Shown here: positions 49,800 through 59,012 of the stretch, piece after piece
Layout of the letters: the number at the start of each line of letters is the position of its first letter
Numbering within the stretch: position 1 is the stretch's first letter
Source of the DNA: Novilysobacter selenitireducens
Lineage (GTDB): Bacteria; Pseudomonadota; Gammaproteobacteria; Xanthomonadales; Xanthomonadaceae
Length of the DNA stretch: 64,000 nucleotides
NCBI RefSeq assembly: GCF_020026895.1
Contig: NZ_JAINZW010000007.1
Location: 1-64,000 of the forward strand
Reading direction: 5' to 3'
Notes under the pieces: generated by a model
Seen by the model: the letters and a program-made list of their open reading frames with translations, nothing else
Told to the model about the DNA's origin: nothing
The model's database searches: none
Program-made: the position numbers and the translations under genes

Positions 49800-50756
49800 A
49801 TGATCCACGACAGCATCCTCGACACCATCGGCCGCACCCCGGTCGTGCGCCTGCATCGCCTCGCCCCTTCGAACGTGACCCTTTACGCGAAGGTCGAATC
49901 GTTCAACCCCGGCGGCTCGGTCAAGGACCGGCTGGCGCTGGCGATCATCCTCGACGCGGAGGCCCGGGGACTGCTCAAACCCGGCGACACCGTGGTGGAA
50001 GCCACCTCCGGCAACACCGGCGTCGCGCTGGCGATGGTGTGCGCGGCGCGCGGCTACAAGTTCGTCGCGACGATGAGCGAGACCTTCTCGATCGAACGCC
50101 GCAAGCTGATGCGGGCCTACGGCGCGCGCGTCATCCTGACGCCGGCGGCCGAGCGCGGCAGCGGCATGGTCCGCCGCGCCGAGGAACTGGCCAAGCAACA
50201 CGGCTGGTTCCTCGCCCGGCAGTTCCAGAACCCCGCCAACCCGGCCTACCACCGCAACACGACGGCAGCGGAGATCCTGCAGGACTTCGCCGGCCGCCGG
50301 CTAGACCACTTCGTCACCGGCTGGGGCACCGGCGGCACGCTGACCGGCGTGGGCGAGATGCTCAAGCTGGCGCGGCCCGAGGTGCGCATCACCACCAGCG
50401 AGCCGGCAGGCGCGGCGCTGCTGTCGGGCAAGGAGTGGCAGCCGCACAAGATCCAGGGCTGGACGCCGGACTTCGTGCCGGACGTGCTCAATCGCGACGT
50501 GGCCGACGCGATCGTCGCGATCGACGACACGACCGCGCGCGACACCGCGCGCCGGCTGGCGCAGGAGGAAGGCCTTTTCGTCGGCGTGTCGGCCGGCGCG
50601 ACCGCCGCGGCCGCACTCGAGGTCGCACGCACTGCCGAGGACGGAGCGGTGATCCTGACGATGCTGCCTGACACCGGCGAGCGCTACCTGAGCACGTTCC
50701 TGTTCGAGGACGTCAACGAAGGAAGCGATGACGAGTGGTTGGCAGGGTTGCCGTAG
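49800..50756 (+). CDS. cysK: Cysteine synthase (O-acetylserine sulfhydrylase)
   Basis: PLP enzyme of 318 residues that makes cysteine from O-acetylserine and sulfide. The lysine that binds PLP is in ESFNPGGSVKDRLALAI (about residue 41), with EATSGNTGVALAMVCAARGY, GWGTGGTLTGVGEMLK and GVSAGATAAAALEVA as cofactor and substrate loops. The C-terminus LPDTGERYLSTFLF is typical of CysK, although CysM cannot be fully excluded. The ATG at 49800 begins MIHDSILDTIGRTPVVRL, the usual N-terminus. The 295-base gap between it and the divergent efflux adaptor shows no repeat. Confidence 0.92.
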   Translation: MIHDSILDTIGRTPVVRLHRLAPSNVTLYAKVESFNPGGSVKDRLALAIILDAEARGLLKPGDTVVEATSGNTGVALAMVCAARGYKFVATMSETFSIERRKLMRAYGARVILTPAAERGSGMVRRAEELAKQHGWFLARQFQNPANPAYHRNTTAAEILQDFAGRRLDHFVTGWGTGGTLTGVGEMLKLARPEVRITTSEPAGAALLSGKEWQPHKIQGWTPDFVPDVLNRDVADAIVAIDDTTARDTARRLAQEEGLFVGVSAGATAAAALEVARTAEDGAVILTMLPDTGERYLSTFLFEDVNEGSDDEWLAGLP

Positions 50757-50771
50757 CCCCGCCCGCTCCGT

Positions 50772-50938
50772 GTAGGAGCGGCTTCAGCCGCGATCAGATC
50801 CCCGGTGCCGCGGATCCGCATGTAGGAGCGACGTAAGTCGCGACCCGCGCCGGTGTCCGGAGGTGCGTGGTCGCGACTTACGTCGCTCCTACAACGGCCT
50901 GGCTTCCAGCCTGCGATCGCGGCTGAAGCCGCTCCTAC
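50772..50938. repeat. GTAG A-B-B'-A' nested palindrome block, 167 bp
   Basis: Units lie at 50772-50793 (A), 50822-50843 (B), 50871-50892 (B') and 50917-50938 (A'). The order makes one large nested palindrome between the convergent cysK and fba genes. The B-B' spacer contains GTCCGGAGGTGCG, a sequence also found in other copies of the block. Confidence 0.9.
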
Positions 50939-50953
50939 AGGTGGACGGAAATG

Positions 50954-50980
50954 AAAACGCCGGCACTTGGCCGGCGTTTT
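50954..50980. terminator. Bidirectional terminator between cysK and fba
   Basis: AAAACGCCGGC, short loop, GCCGGCGTTTT. The A and T tracts on both sides allow termination in either direction. It lies 26 bases after the fba stop. Confidence 0.85.
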
Positions 50981-51006
50981 CGCTTACTGCAGGGACGCGG
51001 ATCGAA

Positions 51007-52017
51007 TCAGGCGCCCTTCGTCCACTGGCCCATCGCCGCCAGGCCGTTGTCCTTGGCGCGGGCATACACCGTTTGCTGCGCGGCGGCGACGTTGTTGGCG
51101 ATGTCCTGCGACCACAGCTTGAGCGCGGCCGACTGCATGGCGCGGCCGTAGCTGAAGCTCAGCGGCCACGGCTTCGGGCCCATGCGGTTCATTGCATCCA
51201 GGTGCGCGGTGGCGTCTTCGTCGGACTGGCCGCCGGACAGGAACACGATGCCCGGCAGCGTCGCCGGCACGGTCGACTTCAGGCACTGCAGGGTGGCGAG
51301 TGCCACGTCCTCGACCGAGGCCTTCTCGCCGCTGGTCGTGCCGGGCACCACCATCGACGCCTTCAGGATGGTGCCTTCCAGCACCACGTTGTGCTCGTAC
51401 AGCGAGCCGAACAGCGAGCGCAGCACGACTTCGGTGACCTCGTAGCAGGTGTCGATGTCGTGGCTGCCGTCCATGATCACTTCCGGCTCGACCATCGGCA
51501 CCAGGCCCTGCTCCTGGCACAGCGCGGCGTAGCGCGCCAGCGCGTGGCTGTTGGCCTCGATGCAGGTGCCCGACGGAGCGTCGTCGTCGATGTTGATCAC
51601 CGCGCGCCACTTGGCGAAGCGGGCCCCCAGCTTGTAGTACTCCTCCAGCCGTGCGCGCAGGCCGTCCAGGCCCTCGGTCACCAACTCGCCCGGGAAGCCG
51701 GCCAGCGGGTGCGCGCCCTTGTCGACCTTGATGCCCGGGATCATGCCGTTATCGGCCATGACCTTGGCGAACGGCACGCCGTCCCTGGTGGACTGGCGGA
51801 TGGTCTCGTCGAACAGGATCGCGCCGGAGATGTAGTCCGACAGCTTCGGGGTGGTGAGCAGCAGCTCGCGGTAGGCGCGGCGGTTTTCTTCCGTGCACTC
51901 GATGCCCACGCCGTCGAACCGCTTCTTGATGGTGGCGTTGGACTCGTCGATGGCGATGATGCCCTTGCCTTCGGCGACCATGGCCTGGGCGGTTTCGGCA
52001 AGCTGTTCGATGCTCAT
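51007..52017 (-). CDS. Fructose-bisphosphate aldolase class I
   Basis: Class I (Schiff base) aldolase, 336 residues, cleaving fructose 1,6-bisphosphate into triose phosphates. Conserved features are KGIIAIDESNATIKKRFDGV near the N-terminus, VINIDDDAPSGTCIEANSHA, LVPMVEPEVIMDGSHDIDTC and the catalytic lysine in VVLEGTILKASMVVPG. IVFLSGGQSDEDATAHLDAM is also typical. It lies downstream of pyk on the same strand but is separated by a repeat and has its own promoter with a TATAAT box. Confidence 0.95.
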   Translation of the reverse strand: MSIEQLAETAQAMVAEGKGIIAIDESNATIKKRFDGVGIECTEENRRAYRELLLTTPKLSDYISGAILFDETIRQSTRDGVPFAKVMADNGMIPGIKVDKGAHPLAGFPGELVTEGLDGLRARLEEYYKLGARFAKWRAVINIDDDAPSGTCIEANSHALARYAALCQEQGLVPMVEPEVIMDGSHDIDTCYEVTEVVLRSLFGSLYEHNVVLEGTILKASMVVPGTTSGEKASVEDVALATLQCLKSTVPATLPGIVFLSGGQSDEDATAHLDAMNRMGPKPWPLSFSYGRAMQSAALKLWSQDIANNVAAAQQTVYARAKDNGLAAMGQWTKGA

Positions 52018-52044
52018 GGGGTGTCCTGCGGCTGGCGGGTGGAA

Positions 52045-52057
52045 GCCGGCGATTATA
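52045..52057 (-). promoter_or_regulatory. fba promoter: TATAAT -10 with GCCGGC discriminator
   Basis: On the minus strand TATAAT (52057-52052) is followed by C and then GCCGGC (52050-52045), 28 bases before the start codon. A second GCCGGC flanks the -10 on its other side. The same hexamer-N-GCCGGC arrangement precedes gap and pgk. No good -35 is visible. Confidence 0.65.
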
Positions 52058-52135
52058 GCCGGCGCGCGCGGGCCCGGGCCACGACATCCCAGCCCAAACA
52101 GCCAGTTACGGCGGCCGCCGCCTGCAGGAGCAGGC

Positions 52136-52212
52136 GTAGCCCGGGTAAGCGAAGCGCACCCGGGTTCATCGCCGCCGGCTGGTCCCGGGTGCGCTTCGCT
52201 TACCCGGGCTAC
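52136..52212. repeat. CCCGGGTAAGC-type palindrome overlapping the pyk stop codon
   Basis: Bounded by GTAGCCCGGGTAAGC and GCTTACCCGGGCTAC. The minus-strand TAG at 52211-52209, which ends pyk, is part of the repeat's outer arm. Confidence 0.85.
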
Positions 52213-53675
52213 AGCTCCCCCAGCCCCTCCGCCACGCCATCAGGGCCGACCTGCAGCAGGCGCAGGGTGTTGGTGGCGCCGCGGTGCTCCATGTGGTCGC
52301 CGCTGGTGAAGATCAGACGCTCGCCCTCGGCCAGCAGGCCGTCGTCGAACAGCTGCTTGACCGCGACGCGGGCGGCGTCGCGCGAGGCCAGCCCGCGGCT
52401 GTCGAACTCCAGCGGCCGCACGTCGCGCATCATCGCCATCTTCCGGCGCGACGGTGCATGCCGCGACAGCGCGAAGATCGGCGCCGGTGAGCGGAAGCGC
52501 GACAGGAAGCGCGCGGTGCCGCCGGACTCGGTCATGGCGACGATCGCGCGCACGCCGATGTGCTCGGACAGGAACATCGCCGCCATCGCGATCGCCTGGT
52601 CGGCCTTCTCCAGGTTGCGCGGCGCCTTCTCGAAATCGGTGTCGTGGCTGAACTGGCGCTCGGCGCCCATGCAGATGCGCGACATCGCCTCCACCGCCTT
52701 GACCGGGTAGCGGCCGGCGGCCGACTCGGCCGACAGCATCACCGCGTCGGTGCCGTCGATGACCGCATTGGCCACGTCCAGCACCTCGGCGCGGGTCGGG
52801 ATCGGGCTTTCCACCATCGACTGCAGCATCTGCGTGGCGGTGATCACCACGCGGTTTCGCGCCAGCGACTCGCGGATGATCTTCTTCTGCAGGCCGGGCA
52901 GTTCGGCATCGCCGATCTCCACGCCCAGGTCGCCGCGCGCGACCATCACCACGTCGCTGGCGTCCACGATCTCGGCCAGGTTCTCGATCGCCTCGGCGCG
53001 CTCGATCTTCGACACCATCGCGGCCTCGCTGCCGGCGGCGCGGGCCACTTCCCGCGCGCGGTCCATGTCGGCGGCGTTGCGGCAGAACGACACCGCGATG
53101 AAGTCGGCCTCCAGTTTGGCGGCGACCTTGATCAGTGCCTCGTCGTGCTCGGTCAGCGCGCCCAGCGACAGCCCGCCGCCCTGCTTGTTCAGGCCCTTGC
53201 GATTGGACAGCACGCCGTCGTTGAGCACGGTGCAGGCGATGCGCGCACCGTCCACCGACTCCACCTGCAGCTGCAGCAGGCCGTCGTCCAGCAGCAGCAC
53301 GTCGCCGGGCGCGACATCGCCGGGCAGGCCGAGATAGCTGACGCCGACCTGGCGGGTGTCGCCCGCGGGGGCGTCCGCGCTGGCGACCAGGTCGAAGCGG
53401 TCGCCGGCCTTCAGCTCGACGTTGCCGTCGGCAAAGGTCTCGATGCGGATCTTCGGGCCGGGCAGGTCGGCCAGGATGCCGACCTCGCGCCCGACCCGGC
53501 GCGCGGCCGCGCGCACCGCCTCGGCCCGGGCGACCTGCGAGGCCGGGTCGCCGTGGGAAAAGTTGAGGCGGACCACGTCGACGCCGGCCGCCAGCAGCGC
53601 GTCGAGCACGCCGGGCTTGTCGGTGGCCGGACCGAGGGTGGCGAGGATCTTGGTGCGGCGGGCAATGGCGGACAT
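52209..53675 (-). CDS. pyk: Pyruvate kinase
   Basis: Pyruvate kinase (488 residues), the last ATP-forming step of glycolysis. Conserved sites: TKILATLGPATDKPG, VDVVRLNFSHGDP, the catalytic segment with Lys in FIAVSFCRNAADMDRAREVA, the metal site VSKIERAEAIENL and MVARGDLGVEIG, and VVITATQMLQSMVESPIPTR with AEVLDVANAVIDGTDAVMLS. The C-terminal domain ends VGPDGVAEGLGEL, with the stop codon supplied by the palindromic repeat. It is divergent from the GNAT gene (64 bases). Confidence 0.95.
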   Translation of the reverse strand: MSAIARRTKILATLGPATDKPGVLDALLAAGVDVVRLNFSHGDPASQVARAEAVRAAARRVGREVGILADLPGPKIRIETFADGNVELKAGDRFDLVASADAPAGDTRQVGVSYLGLPGDVAPGDVLLLDDGLLQLQVESVDGARIACTVLNDGVLSNRKGLNKQGGGLSLGALTEHDEALIKVAAKLEADFIAVSFCRNAADMDRAREVARAAGSEAAMVSKIERAEAIENLAEIVDASDVVMVARGDLGVEIGDAELPGLQKKIIRESLARNRVVITATQMLQSMVESPIPTRAEVLDVANAVIDGTDAVMLSAESAAGRYPVKAVEAMSRICMGAERQFSHDTDFEKAPRNLEKADQAIAMAAMFLSEHIGVRAIVAMTESGGTARFLSRFRSPAPIFALSRHAPSRRKMAMMRDVRPLEFDSRGLASRDAARVAVKQLFDDGLLAEGERLIFTSGDHMEHRGATNTLRLLQVGPDGVAEGLGEL

Positions 53676-53739
53676 GGCAGACTCGTCGTGGCTGACCGCA
53701 CGCTAGCACAGCGTTTGCGCCCTTCCGGACTGAATACGT

Positions 53740-54348
53740 ATGCCGCGAATCGATGCCCCTTCCCCGCCCGCCGATTTCGAAGCCCTGCCCCGGCTGGAAG
53801 GCCCGCGGGTCGCGCTGCGGGGTTTCCATTCGGACGATGGGGCGGGGCTGTTCGCCCTGCATTCCGACACGCGCGTGATGCGCTACTGGAGCTTCCCCGC
53901 CTGGACCGACCCGGCGCAGGGACGAGACTACTTCGCGCGTGCCCTGGCCGCGCGCAACCCGGACGACATGCTCTGCTGGGTCATCACGCTGCCACCTTCG
54001 GACACGCTGGTCGGCACGGCCACGCTCGCATCGATCGACCGCGCCCAGGGCCGTGCCGAGATCGGCTATGCGCTGGGCAGCGCGCACTGGGGCCGCGGCC
54101 TGGCGCGCGAGGCGGTGGCACTGGTGCTGGACCACGCGTTCGACACGCTTGGCCTTCGTCGCGTGGAGGCCGACATCGATCCGCGCAACGAAGGGTCGAT
54201 GCGCCTGGCGCGCTCTCTCGGCTTCCAGCAGGAAGGCCTGCTACGCGAGCGGTGGCAGGTGGGTGGGGAGATCTGCGACAGCGCTTGGCACGGCCTGCTG
54301 GCGCGGGAGTGGCGCGGTCGAAACCCCGGCCCCGGCGCCGACCTGTAG
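53740..54348 (+). CDS. GNAT-family acetyltransferase (RimJ/RimL-like)
   Basis: N-acetyltransferase of 202 residues, type 3 GNAT. After an N-terminal strand (RVALRGFHSDDGAGLFALHS) the acetyl-CoA site is AEIGYALGSAHWGRGLAREA (about residues 108-127; the Q/RxxGxG/A loop is WGRGLA). The late helix is LRRVEADIDPRNEGSMRLAR and SLGFQQEGLLRERW. The substrate may be an amino group of a protein, small molecule or antibiotic. The TAG stop at 54346-54348 lies inside the first GTAG palindrome, so the last residues (RNPGPGADL) probably arose when the repeat inserted. Confidence 0.88.
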   Translation: MPRIDAPSPPADFEALPRLEGPRVALRGFHSDDGAGLFALHSDTRVMRYWSFPAWTDPAQGRDYFARALAARNPDDMLCWVITLPPSDTLVGTATLASIDRAQGRAEIGYALGSAHWGRGLAREAVALVLDHAFDTLGLRRVEADIDPRNEGSMRLARSLGFQQEGLLRERWQVGGEICDSAWHGLLAREWRGRNPGPGADL

Positions 54349-54511
54349 GAGCGGCTTCAGCCGCGATCACGATGGCGTCGCCACCCCAATGTAGGAGCGA
54401 CGTGAGTCGCGATCCGCAGGCGGCCGGAGGTGCGCGGTCGCGACTTACGTCGCTCCTACAACGGCATGCAAGTGCAGCCGGGAGTGGCTTCGCGGCTGAA
54501 GCCGCTCCTAC
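54345..54511. repeat. GTAG A-B-B'-A' nested palindrome block, 167 bp
   Basis: Units at 54345-54366 (A), 54391-54412 (B, one stem change), 54438-54459 (B') and 54490-54511 (A'). It has the same total length as the block at 50772 and the same GGCCGGAGGTGCGCGG-type B-B' spacer. It lies between convergent genes and its first base pair group overlaps the GNAT stop codon. Confidence 0.9.
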
Positions 54512-54535
54512 AAGAGCGGGCGTGCTCGCCGCGGA

Positions 54536-55708
54536 TCAGCCGCGCGCGCGCAGCGCCGCCACCGCCGGCAGCTCCTTGCCTTCCAGGAACTCCAGGAACG
54601 CGCCGCCGCCGGTGGAGATGTACGAGACGTCGTCGGCGATGCCGTACTTGTCGACCGCGGCCAGCGTGTCGCCACCGCCGGCGATGGAGAACGCACTGGA
54701 CGCGGCGATCGCACGCGCCAGCGCCTCGGTGCCCTTGCCGAACGCGTCGAACTCGAACACGCCCACCGGGCCGTTCCACACCACCGTGCCGGCCTTGGCG
54801 ATCATCGCCGCGTAGCGGGCGGCCGTGTCCGGGCCGATGTCCAGGATCATGTCGTCGGCGTCCACCGCGTCAACGGCCTTGACCGTGGCCGGGGCGTCGG
54901 CAGCGAACTTCGGTGCGACCACCACGTCGGTCGGCACCGGGATGTCCGCACCGCGTGCCCTGGCGTCGGCCATGATCTTCTTCGCGGTGTCGACCAGGTC
55001 GGTTTCCACCAGCGACGTGCCGACGTCGTGCCCCATCGCGGCGATGAACGTGTTGGCGATGCCGCCGCCGACGATCAGCTGGTCGACCTTGCCCACCAAG
55101 GAGGACAGCAGCTCCAGCTTGGTGCTGACCTTGGAGCCGGCCACGATCGCCAGCAACGGACGCGCCGGGTTGTCGAGCGCCTTGCCCAGCGCGTCGAGCT
55201 CGGCCATCAGCAGCGGGCCGCCACAAGCCACCTTCGCGTGGCGGATGACGCCATGGGTGGAGGCCTGCGCACGGTGCGCGGTGCCGAAGGCGTCCATGAC
55301 GAAGACGTCGCACAGCGCCGCGTAGGCCTTGGCCAGCGCCTCGTCGTCCTTCTTCTCGCCGACGTTCATGCGGCAGTTCTCCAGCATCACCAGCTGGCCG
55401 GGATGGACGGGCACGCCACCGACCCAGTCCTTGATGAGCGGCACGTCCATGCCCAGCAGCTCACCGAGGCGATCGGCGACGGGCTGCAGCGACTCGTGCT
55501 CGCTCCACACGCCCTCGCTGGGGCGGCCGCGGTGCGACATCACCATGACCGCCGCGCCCTTCCCAAGCGCCAGCTTCAGCGTCGGCAGAGCCGCGGTGAT
55601 GCGCTGCTCGGACGTGATCCGCCCGTCCTCGATCGGCACGTTGAGGTCCTCGCGGATCAGCACGCGCTTGCCGGAAAGGTCGAGGTCGGTCATGCGGAGC
55701 AGGGTCAT
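54536..55708 (-). CDS. pgk: Phosphoglycerate kinase
   Basis: Phosphoglycerate kinase (390 residues) transfers phosphate from 1,3-bisphosphoglycerate to ADP. Signatures are [82 protein letters not shown] and [20 protein letters not shown], with [13 protein letters not shown] near the end. The start [11 protein letters not shown] at 55708 fits the family; the frame upstream to 56596 runs through the nrd leader and is not coding. It is divergent from nrdA. Confidence 0.95.
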   Translation of the reverse strand: MTLLRMTDLDLSGKRVLIREDLNVPIEDGRITSEQRITAALPTLKLALGKGAAVMVMSHRGRPSEGVWSEHESLQPVADRLGELLGMDVPLIKDWVGGVPVHPGQLVMLENCRMNVGEKKDDEALAKAYAALCDVFVMDAFGTAHRAQASTHGVIRHAKVACGGPLLMAELDALGKALDNPARPLLAIVAGSKVSTKLELLSSLVGKVDQLIVGGGIANTFIAAMGHDVGTSLVETDLVDTAKKIMADARARGADIPVPTDVVVAPKFAADAPATVKAVDAVDADDMILDIGPDTAARYAAMIAKAGTVVWNGPVGVFEFDAFGKGTEALARAIAASSAFSIAGGGDTLAAVDKYGIADDVSYISTGGGAFLEFLEGKELPAVAALRARG

Positions 55709-55734
55709 GGCGTCGTCCGTGGTCGGTGCGGGGA

Positions 55735-55747
55735 GCCGGCTATTGTC
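55735..55747 (-). promoter_or_regulatory. Candidate pgk promoter: GACAAT -10 with GCCGGC discriminator
   Basis: On the minus strand GACAAT (55747-55742), one base, then GCCGGC (55740-55735), 27 bases before the start codon. It has the same spacing as the fba and gap promoters but a weaker -10. Confidence 0.5.
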
Positions 55748-55792
55748 CGGAGCCGGGGCTGCGGGGGCAAACAGCACGGGCACCAGGGCGAC

Positions 55793-55862
55793 TGCGGGAG
55801 CGACGTCAGTCGCGACCGCATCCCGCCCGACGTGCACGGGTCGCGACCCACATCGCTGCTGT
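55793..55862. repeat. Degenerate GTAG B-B' palindrome pair
   Basis: GGAGCGACGTCAGTCGCGACC and, reversed, GGTCGCGACCCACATCGCTG resemble the type B units with several changes in stem and head. It is a decayed copy in the pgk-nrdA divergent gap. Confidence 0.6.
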
Positions 55863-55935
55863 ACAGAAGCGTCCGGATCGCACCGGCCCTGCGGCAACGG
55901 CTGGACCAACCGGCCTTCCTTGGATGATCTCTTTT

Positions 55936-55981
55936 TACAACATATCGCGTTGACGTCGCCCGAAAACACGATATGTTGTGC
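55936..55981 (+). promoter_or_regulatory. nrdAB promoter with two NrdR boxes
   Basis: TTGACG (55950-55955) and TATGTT (55972-55977) are spaced by 16 bases. Two NrdR-box-like 16-mers lie at 55936-55951 (TACAACATATCGCGTT, the reverse orientation) and 55966-55981 (ACACGATATGTTGTGC). They start 30 bases apart, close to three helical turns. The first covers the start of the -35 and the second covers the -10. NrdR is the ATP/dATP-sensing repressor of ribonucleotide reductase genes. Confidence 0.82.
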
Positions 55982-56283
55982 CTGTCGGTGCCGGCCTTGC
56001 GGTCGGCTGAAAAGGGAAGCCGGTCCAGGCCATGGGTGATCGATGTGATCGCCTGGCCGACTCCGGCGCTGCCCCGCAGCGGTAGTGGAAACGAAAGCCG
56101 TCATGGCACTGGGGCGAACGCCCCGGGAAGCGACGGCCGGTAGGTGGAACGGGTGTGTGGTGCAGGCGCGGCTTCGGCCGCGAACTGGAATCGGACGGGC
56201 GACCGGCCATCCGATCGCGGCTGAAGCCGCTCCTGCAGCAATCACTTCCGTTCCGTGTCCAGAGCCCGAAGACCTGCCGACAG
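55982..56283 (+). ncRNA. Cobalamin riboswitch in the nrdAB leader
   Basis: The closing stem is CTGTCGG (55982-55988) with CCGACAG (56277-56283). Between them are the conserved parts in order: GGTGCC (55988-55993), GGGAAGCCGGT (56014-56024), GCTGCCCCGC (56068-56077), CACTGGGG...CCCCGGGAAG (56107-56130) and AGCCCGAAGACCTGCC (56263-56278). These match the cobalamin aptamer. The region 56135-56255 is extra and contains a GTAG palindrome pair. Downstream (56284-56508) are GC-rich hairpins, such as CCGCGCG/CGCGCGG at 56284, and no T tract, so control is probably translational or Rho-dependent. Binding of B12 would be expected to lower class Ia reductase synthesis. Confidence 0.88.
56161..56236. repeat. 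Decayed GTAG A-A' palindrome pair within the riboswitch
   Basis: TGCAGGCGCGGCTTCGGCCG (from 56161) is a changed type A unit, and 56215-56236 is a reversed type A unit with TGC in place of TAC. They face each other and can pair to form one long hairpin between the CGGGAAG element and the AGCCCGAAGACCTGCC element. Confidence 0.75.
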
Positions 56284-56508
56284 CCGCGCGAAGCACGCCG
56301 CGCGGAGACCGGCCAGGGAGCCTTCGGGGGAAGGCGGTCGGTGTCGTGGCCCGCACCTGCGGGCAGCCGTCGCCGGGCCCTGCCCGCGAAGGCCCGGCCG
56401 TCGATCGCGGCCTGCGCGACACCCCCGCTTCACTTTGTGGACTCCCGCGCCCGCGTCGCCCTTCGAGGGGAGGCCGACGACCCGTGCGCCATGCACCGGA
56501 GTTCCACC

Positions 56509-59001
56509 ATGACCACCGAAGACACCGCCACGGCACTTGCCGGGGCACCTGCGTCCACCACCGCGGCACACGACACCGACCCGAGCCCGATCCCAACCGC
56601 CGTTGGCACGGACAGCTTCGCCCTGACGCCGCCCGCCACCGCCTTCAGCATGGCCGTGACCAAGCGCAACGGTGGCCGCGAGCCGGTCGACCTCAACAAG
56701 ATCGTCCGTGCTATCACGCGCTGCAGCGACGGCCTGCACGCTATCGACCCGATGCGCGTGGCCACCCGCACCATCTCCGGGCTGTACGACGGCGCGACCA
56801 CGCGCGAACTCGACGAGCTGTCGATCCGCACCGCCGCGCTGCTCACCGCCGAGGAGCCCGAGTACGGCCGCCTCGCCGCCCGCCTGCTGGCCGGGGTGAT
56901 CGAGAAGGAAGTCGCCGGGATCGACATCAATGCGTTCTCGCAATCGGTGCAGCGCGGACACGACCTGGGCCTGGTCAACGACCGGCTGCTGGGCTTCGTG
57001 CAGGCGAACGCGCGCAAGCTCAACGATGCGATCGACAACAACCTCAACCAGCGCTTCGACTACTTCGGCCTGCGCACCCTGTACGACCGCTACCTGCTGC
57101 GCCACCCCAAGGCGCGCACGGTCATCGAGACGCCCCAGCAGTTCTTCATGCGCGTGGCCTGCGCACTGAGCGAGGACGTGTCAGACGCGCTGGCGCTCTA
57201 CCGGCGCATGGCGCAGCTGGACTACATCCCCTCCTCGCCGACGCTGTTCAACGCGGGCACCAGGCACGAGCAGCTGTCGTCCTGCTTCCTGCTGGATTCG
57301 CCGGAAGACTCGCTGGAGTCGATCTACAGGCGCTACATGGACGTGGCCAAGCTGAGCAAGTTCAGCGGCGGCATCGGCCTGAGCTACACCCGCATCCGCT
57401 CGCGCGGATCGCTGATCCGCTCCACCAACGGCCTGAGCAACGGCATCGTGCCGTGGCTGAAGACGCTCGATGCGTCGGTGGCGGCGGTCAACCAGGGCGG
57501 CAAGCGCAAGGGCGCGGCCTGCGTGTACCTGGAGCCCTGGCACGCGGACGTCGAGGAGTTCCTGGAACTGCGCGACAACACCGGCGACGAGGCGCGGCGC
57601 ACGCACAACCTCAACCTGGCCAACTGGATCCCCGACGAGTTCATGCGCCGGGTGGAAGCGGATGCGCCGTGGTCGCTGTTCGATCCGCACACCGTGCCCG
57701 AGCTGACGGACCTGTTCGGCGAGGCGTTCGACCGCGCCTACGCCGCCGCCGAAGCCGCTGGCCTGGCGGTCAGGCAGATCAAGGCGCGCGAGCTGTACGG
57801 CCGGATGATGCGCACGCTGGCGCAGACCGGAAACGGCTGGATGAACTTCAAGGACAAGGCCAACCGCGCCTGCAACCAGACCGCGCGCGCCGGCAACGTC
57901 GTACACCTGTCCAACCTGTGCACGGAGATCCTGGAGGTCACCTCCCAGGACGAAACCGCGGTCTGCAACCTGGGATCGATCAACCTCTCCCACCACGTCG
58001 AGGTGTACCCGGAAGGCGCGGTGCACGGCGAGGCGGGACCGGCTTCAATCGGGCGCTTCGATTTCGAGCGCCTGGCCGACACCGTGCGGCTGGCCGTGCG
58101 CCAGCTCGACCGCGTCATCGACCTGAACTTCTACCCGATCGACACTGCCCGCCGCGCCAACCTCAAGTGGCGCCCGGTCGGGCTCGGCACGATGGGCCTG
58201 CAGGACGTCTTCTTCAAACTGCGGCTGCCGTTCGACTCGGCGCCGGCGCGCGTGTTGTCCAGGAAGATCGCCGAGGAGATCTACTTCCACGCCTTGTCCG
58301 CCTCGAACGAGCTTGCGCTGGAGCACGGCCGCCACCCGGGCTTCGGGGAAACCCGCGCCGCCCACGGCGAATTGCAGTTCGATGCCTGGGGCGTGGTACC
58401 CGACGATGCGGCGCGCTGGGACGCGCTGCGCGCGCGCATCCGCGAACACGGCCTGCGCAATTCGCTGCTGGTCGCGATCGCACCCACCGCGACCATCGCC
58501 TCGATCGCCGGCTGCTACGAGTGCATCGAGCCGCAGGTCTCGAACCTGTTCAAGCGCGAGACGCTGTCGGGCGACTTCATCGTGGTCAACCGCTACCTCG
58601 TGGACGAACTCAAGGCGCTGGGCCTGTGGACGCCGGAGCTGCGCGACGCGATCAAGGTGAGTGAAGGGTCGATTCAGGGCATCGAGGCCATTCCCGGGCC
58701 GCTGCGGCAGGTTTACCGCACCGCATGGGAGTTGCCGATGCGCTCGCTCATCGACATGGCCGCCGAACGCGGCGCGTTCATCGACCAGAGCCAGTCGCTC
58801 AACCTCTTCATCGAAAGCCCGAGCATCGGTGCACTGTCGTCCATGTACATGCATGCGTGGAAGCAGGGACTGAAAACGACGTACTACCTGCGCTCCCGGC
58901 CGGCGACGCGCATTGCCAAATCAACCGTGAGCATGCCAACGCCGGTAGCCGCGGTCGCCTGCTCGCTGGAGAACCCGGAAAGCTGCGAGGCCTGCCAGTA
59001 G
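56509..59001 (+). CDS. nrdA: Class Ia ribonucleoside-diphosphate reductase alpha subunit
   Basis: NrdA (830 residues) reduces ribonucleotides. An N-terminal extension of about 45 residues precedes the ATP cone ([20 protein letters not shown] onward, about 46-140), the allosteric activity site. Catalytic residues: Cys259 in [14 protein letters not shown], the N-x-C-x-E triad in [12 protein letters not shown], and [11 protein letters not shown]. The C-terminal shuttle cysteines are in ESCEACQ. GGAG lies 7 bases before the ATG at 56509; an open frame from 56155 runs through the riboswitch and is rejected. A second in-frame ATG at 56491 is less likely. Regulation is by NrdR boxes and a B12 riboswitch. 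Confidence 0.95.
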   Translation: MTTEDTATALAGAPASTTAAHDTDPSPIPTAVGTDSFALTPPATAFSMAVTKRNGGREPVDLNKIVRAITRCSDGLHAIDPMRVATRTISGLYDGATTRELDELSIRTAALLTAEEPEYGRLAARLLAGVIEKEVAGIDINAFSQSVQRGHDLGLVNDRLLGFVQANARKLNDAIDNNLNQRFDYFGLRTLYDRYLLRHPKARTVIETPQQFFMRVACALSEDVSDALALYRRMAQLDYIPSSPTLFNAGTRHEQLSSCFLLDSPEDSLESIYRRYMDVAKLSKFSGGIGLSYTRIRSRGSLIRSTNGLSNGIVPWLKTLDASVAAVNQGGKRKGAACVYLEPWHADVEEFLELRDNTGDEARRTHNLNLANWIPDEFMRRVEADAPWSLFDPHTVPELTDLFGEAFDRAYAAAEAAGLAVRQIKARELYGRMMRTLAQTGNGWMNFKDKANRACNQTARAGNVVHLSNLCTEILEVTSQDETAVCNLGSINLSHHVEVYPEGAVHGEAGPASIGRFDFERLADTVRLAVRQLDRVIDLNFYPIDTARRANLKWRPVGLGTMGLQDVFFKLRLPFDSAPARVLSRKIAEEIYFHALSASNELALEHGRHPGFGETRAAHGELQFDAWGVVPDDAARWDALRARIREHGLRNSLLVAIAPTATIASIAGCYECIEPQVSNLFKRETLSGDFIVVNRYLVDELKALGLWTPELRDAIKVSEGSIQGIEAIPGPLRQVYRTAWELPMRSLIDMAAERGAFIDQSQSLNLFIESPSIGALSSMYMHAWKQGLKTTYYLRSRPATRIAKSTVSMPTPVAAVACSLENPESCEACQ

Positions 59002-59012
59002 GCCACTCCTCT

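Noticed and set aside
50772-50938. Regularly spaced repeats could be a CRISPR array
   Set aside because: Units alternate in orientation and type, the spacers resemble those of other blocks, and no cas gene is present.
56155-56508. Longer nrdA start at 56155
   Set aside because: The extra codons lie in the riboswitch and repeats; a good ribosome binding site precedes 56509.
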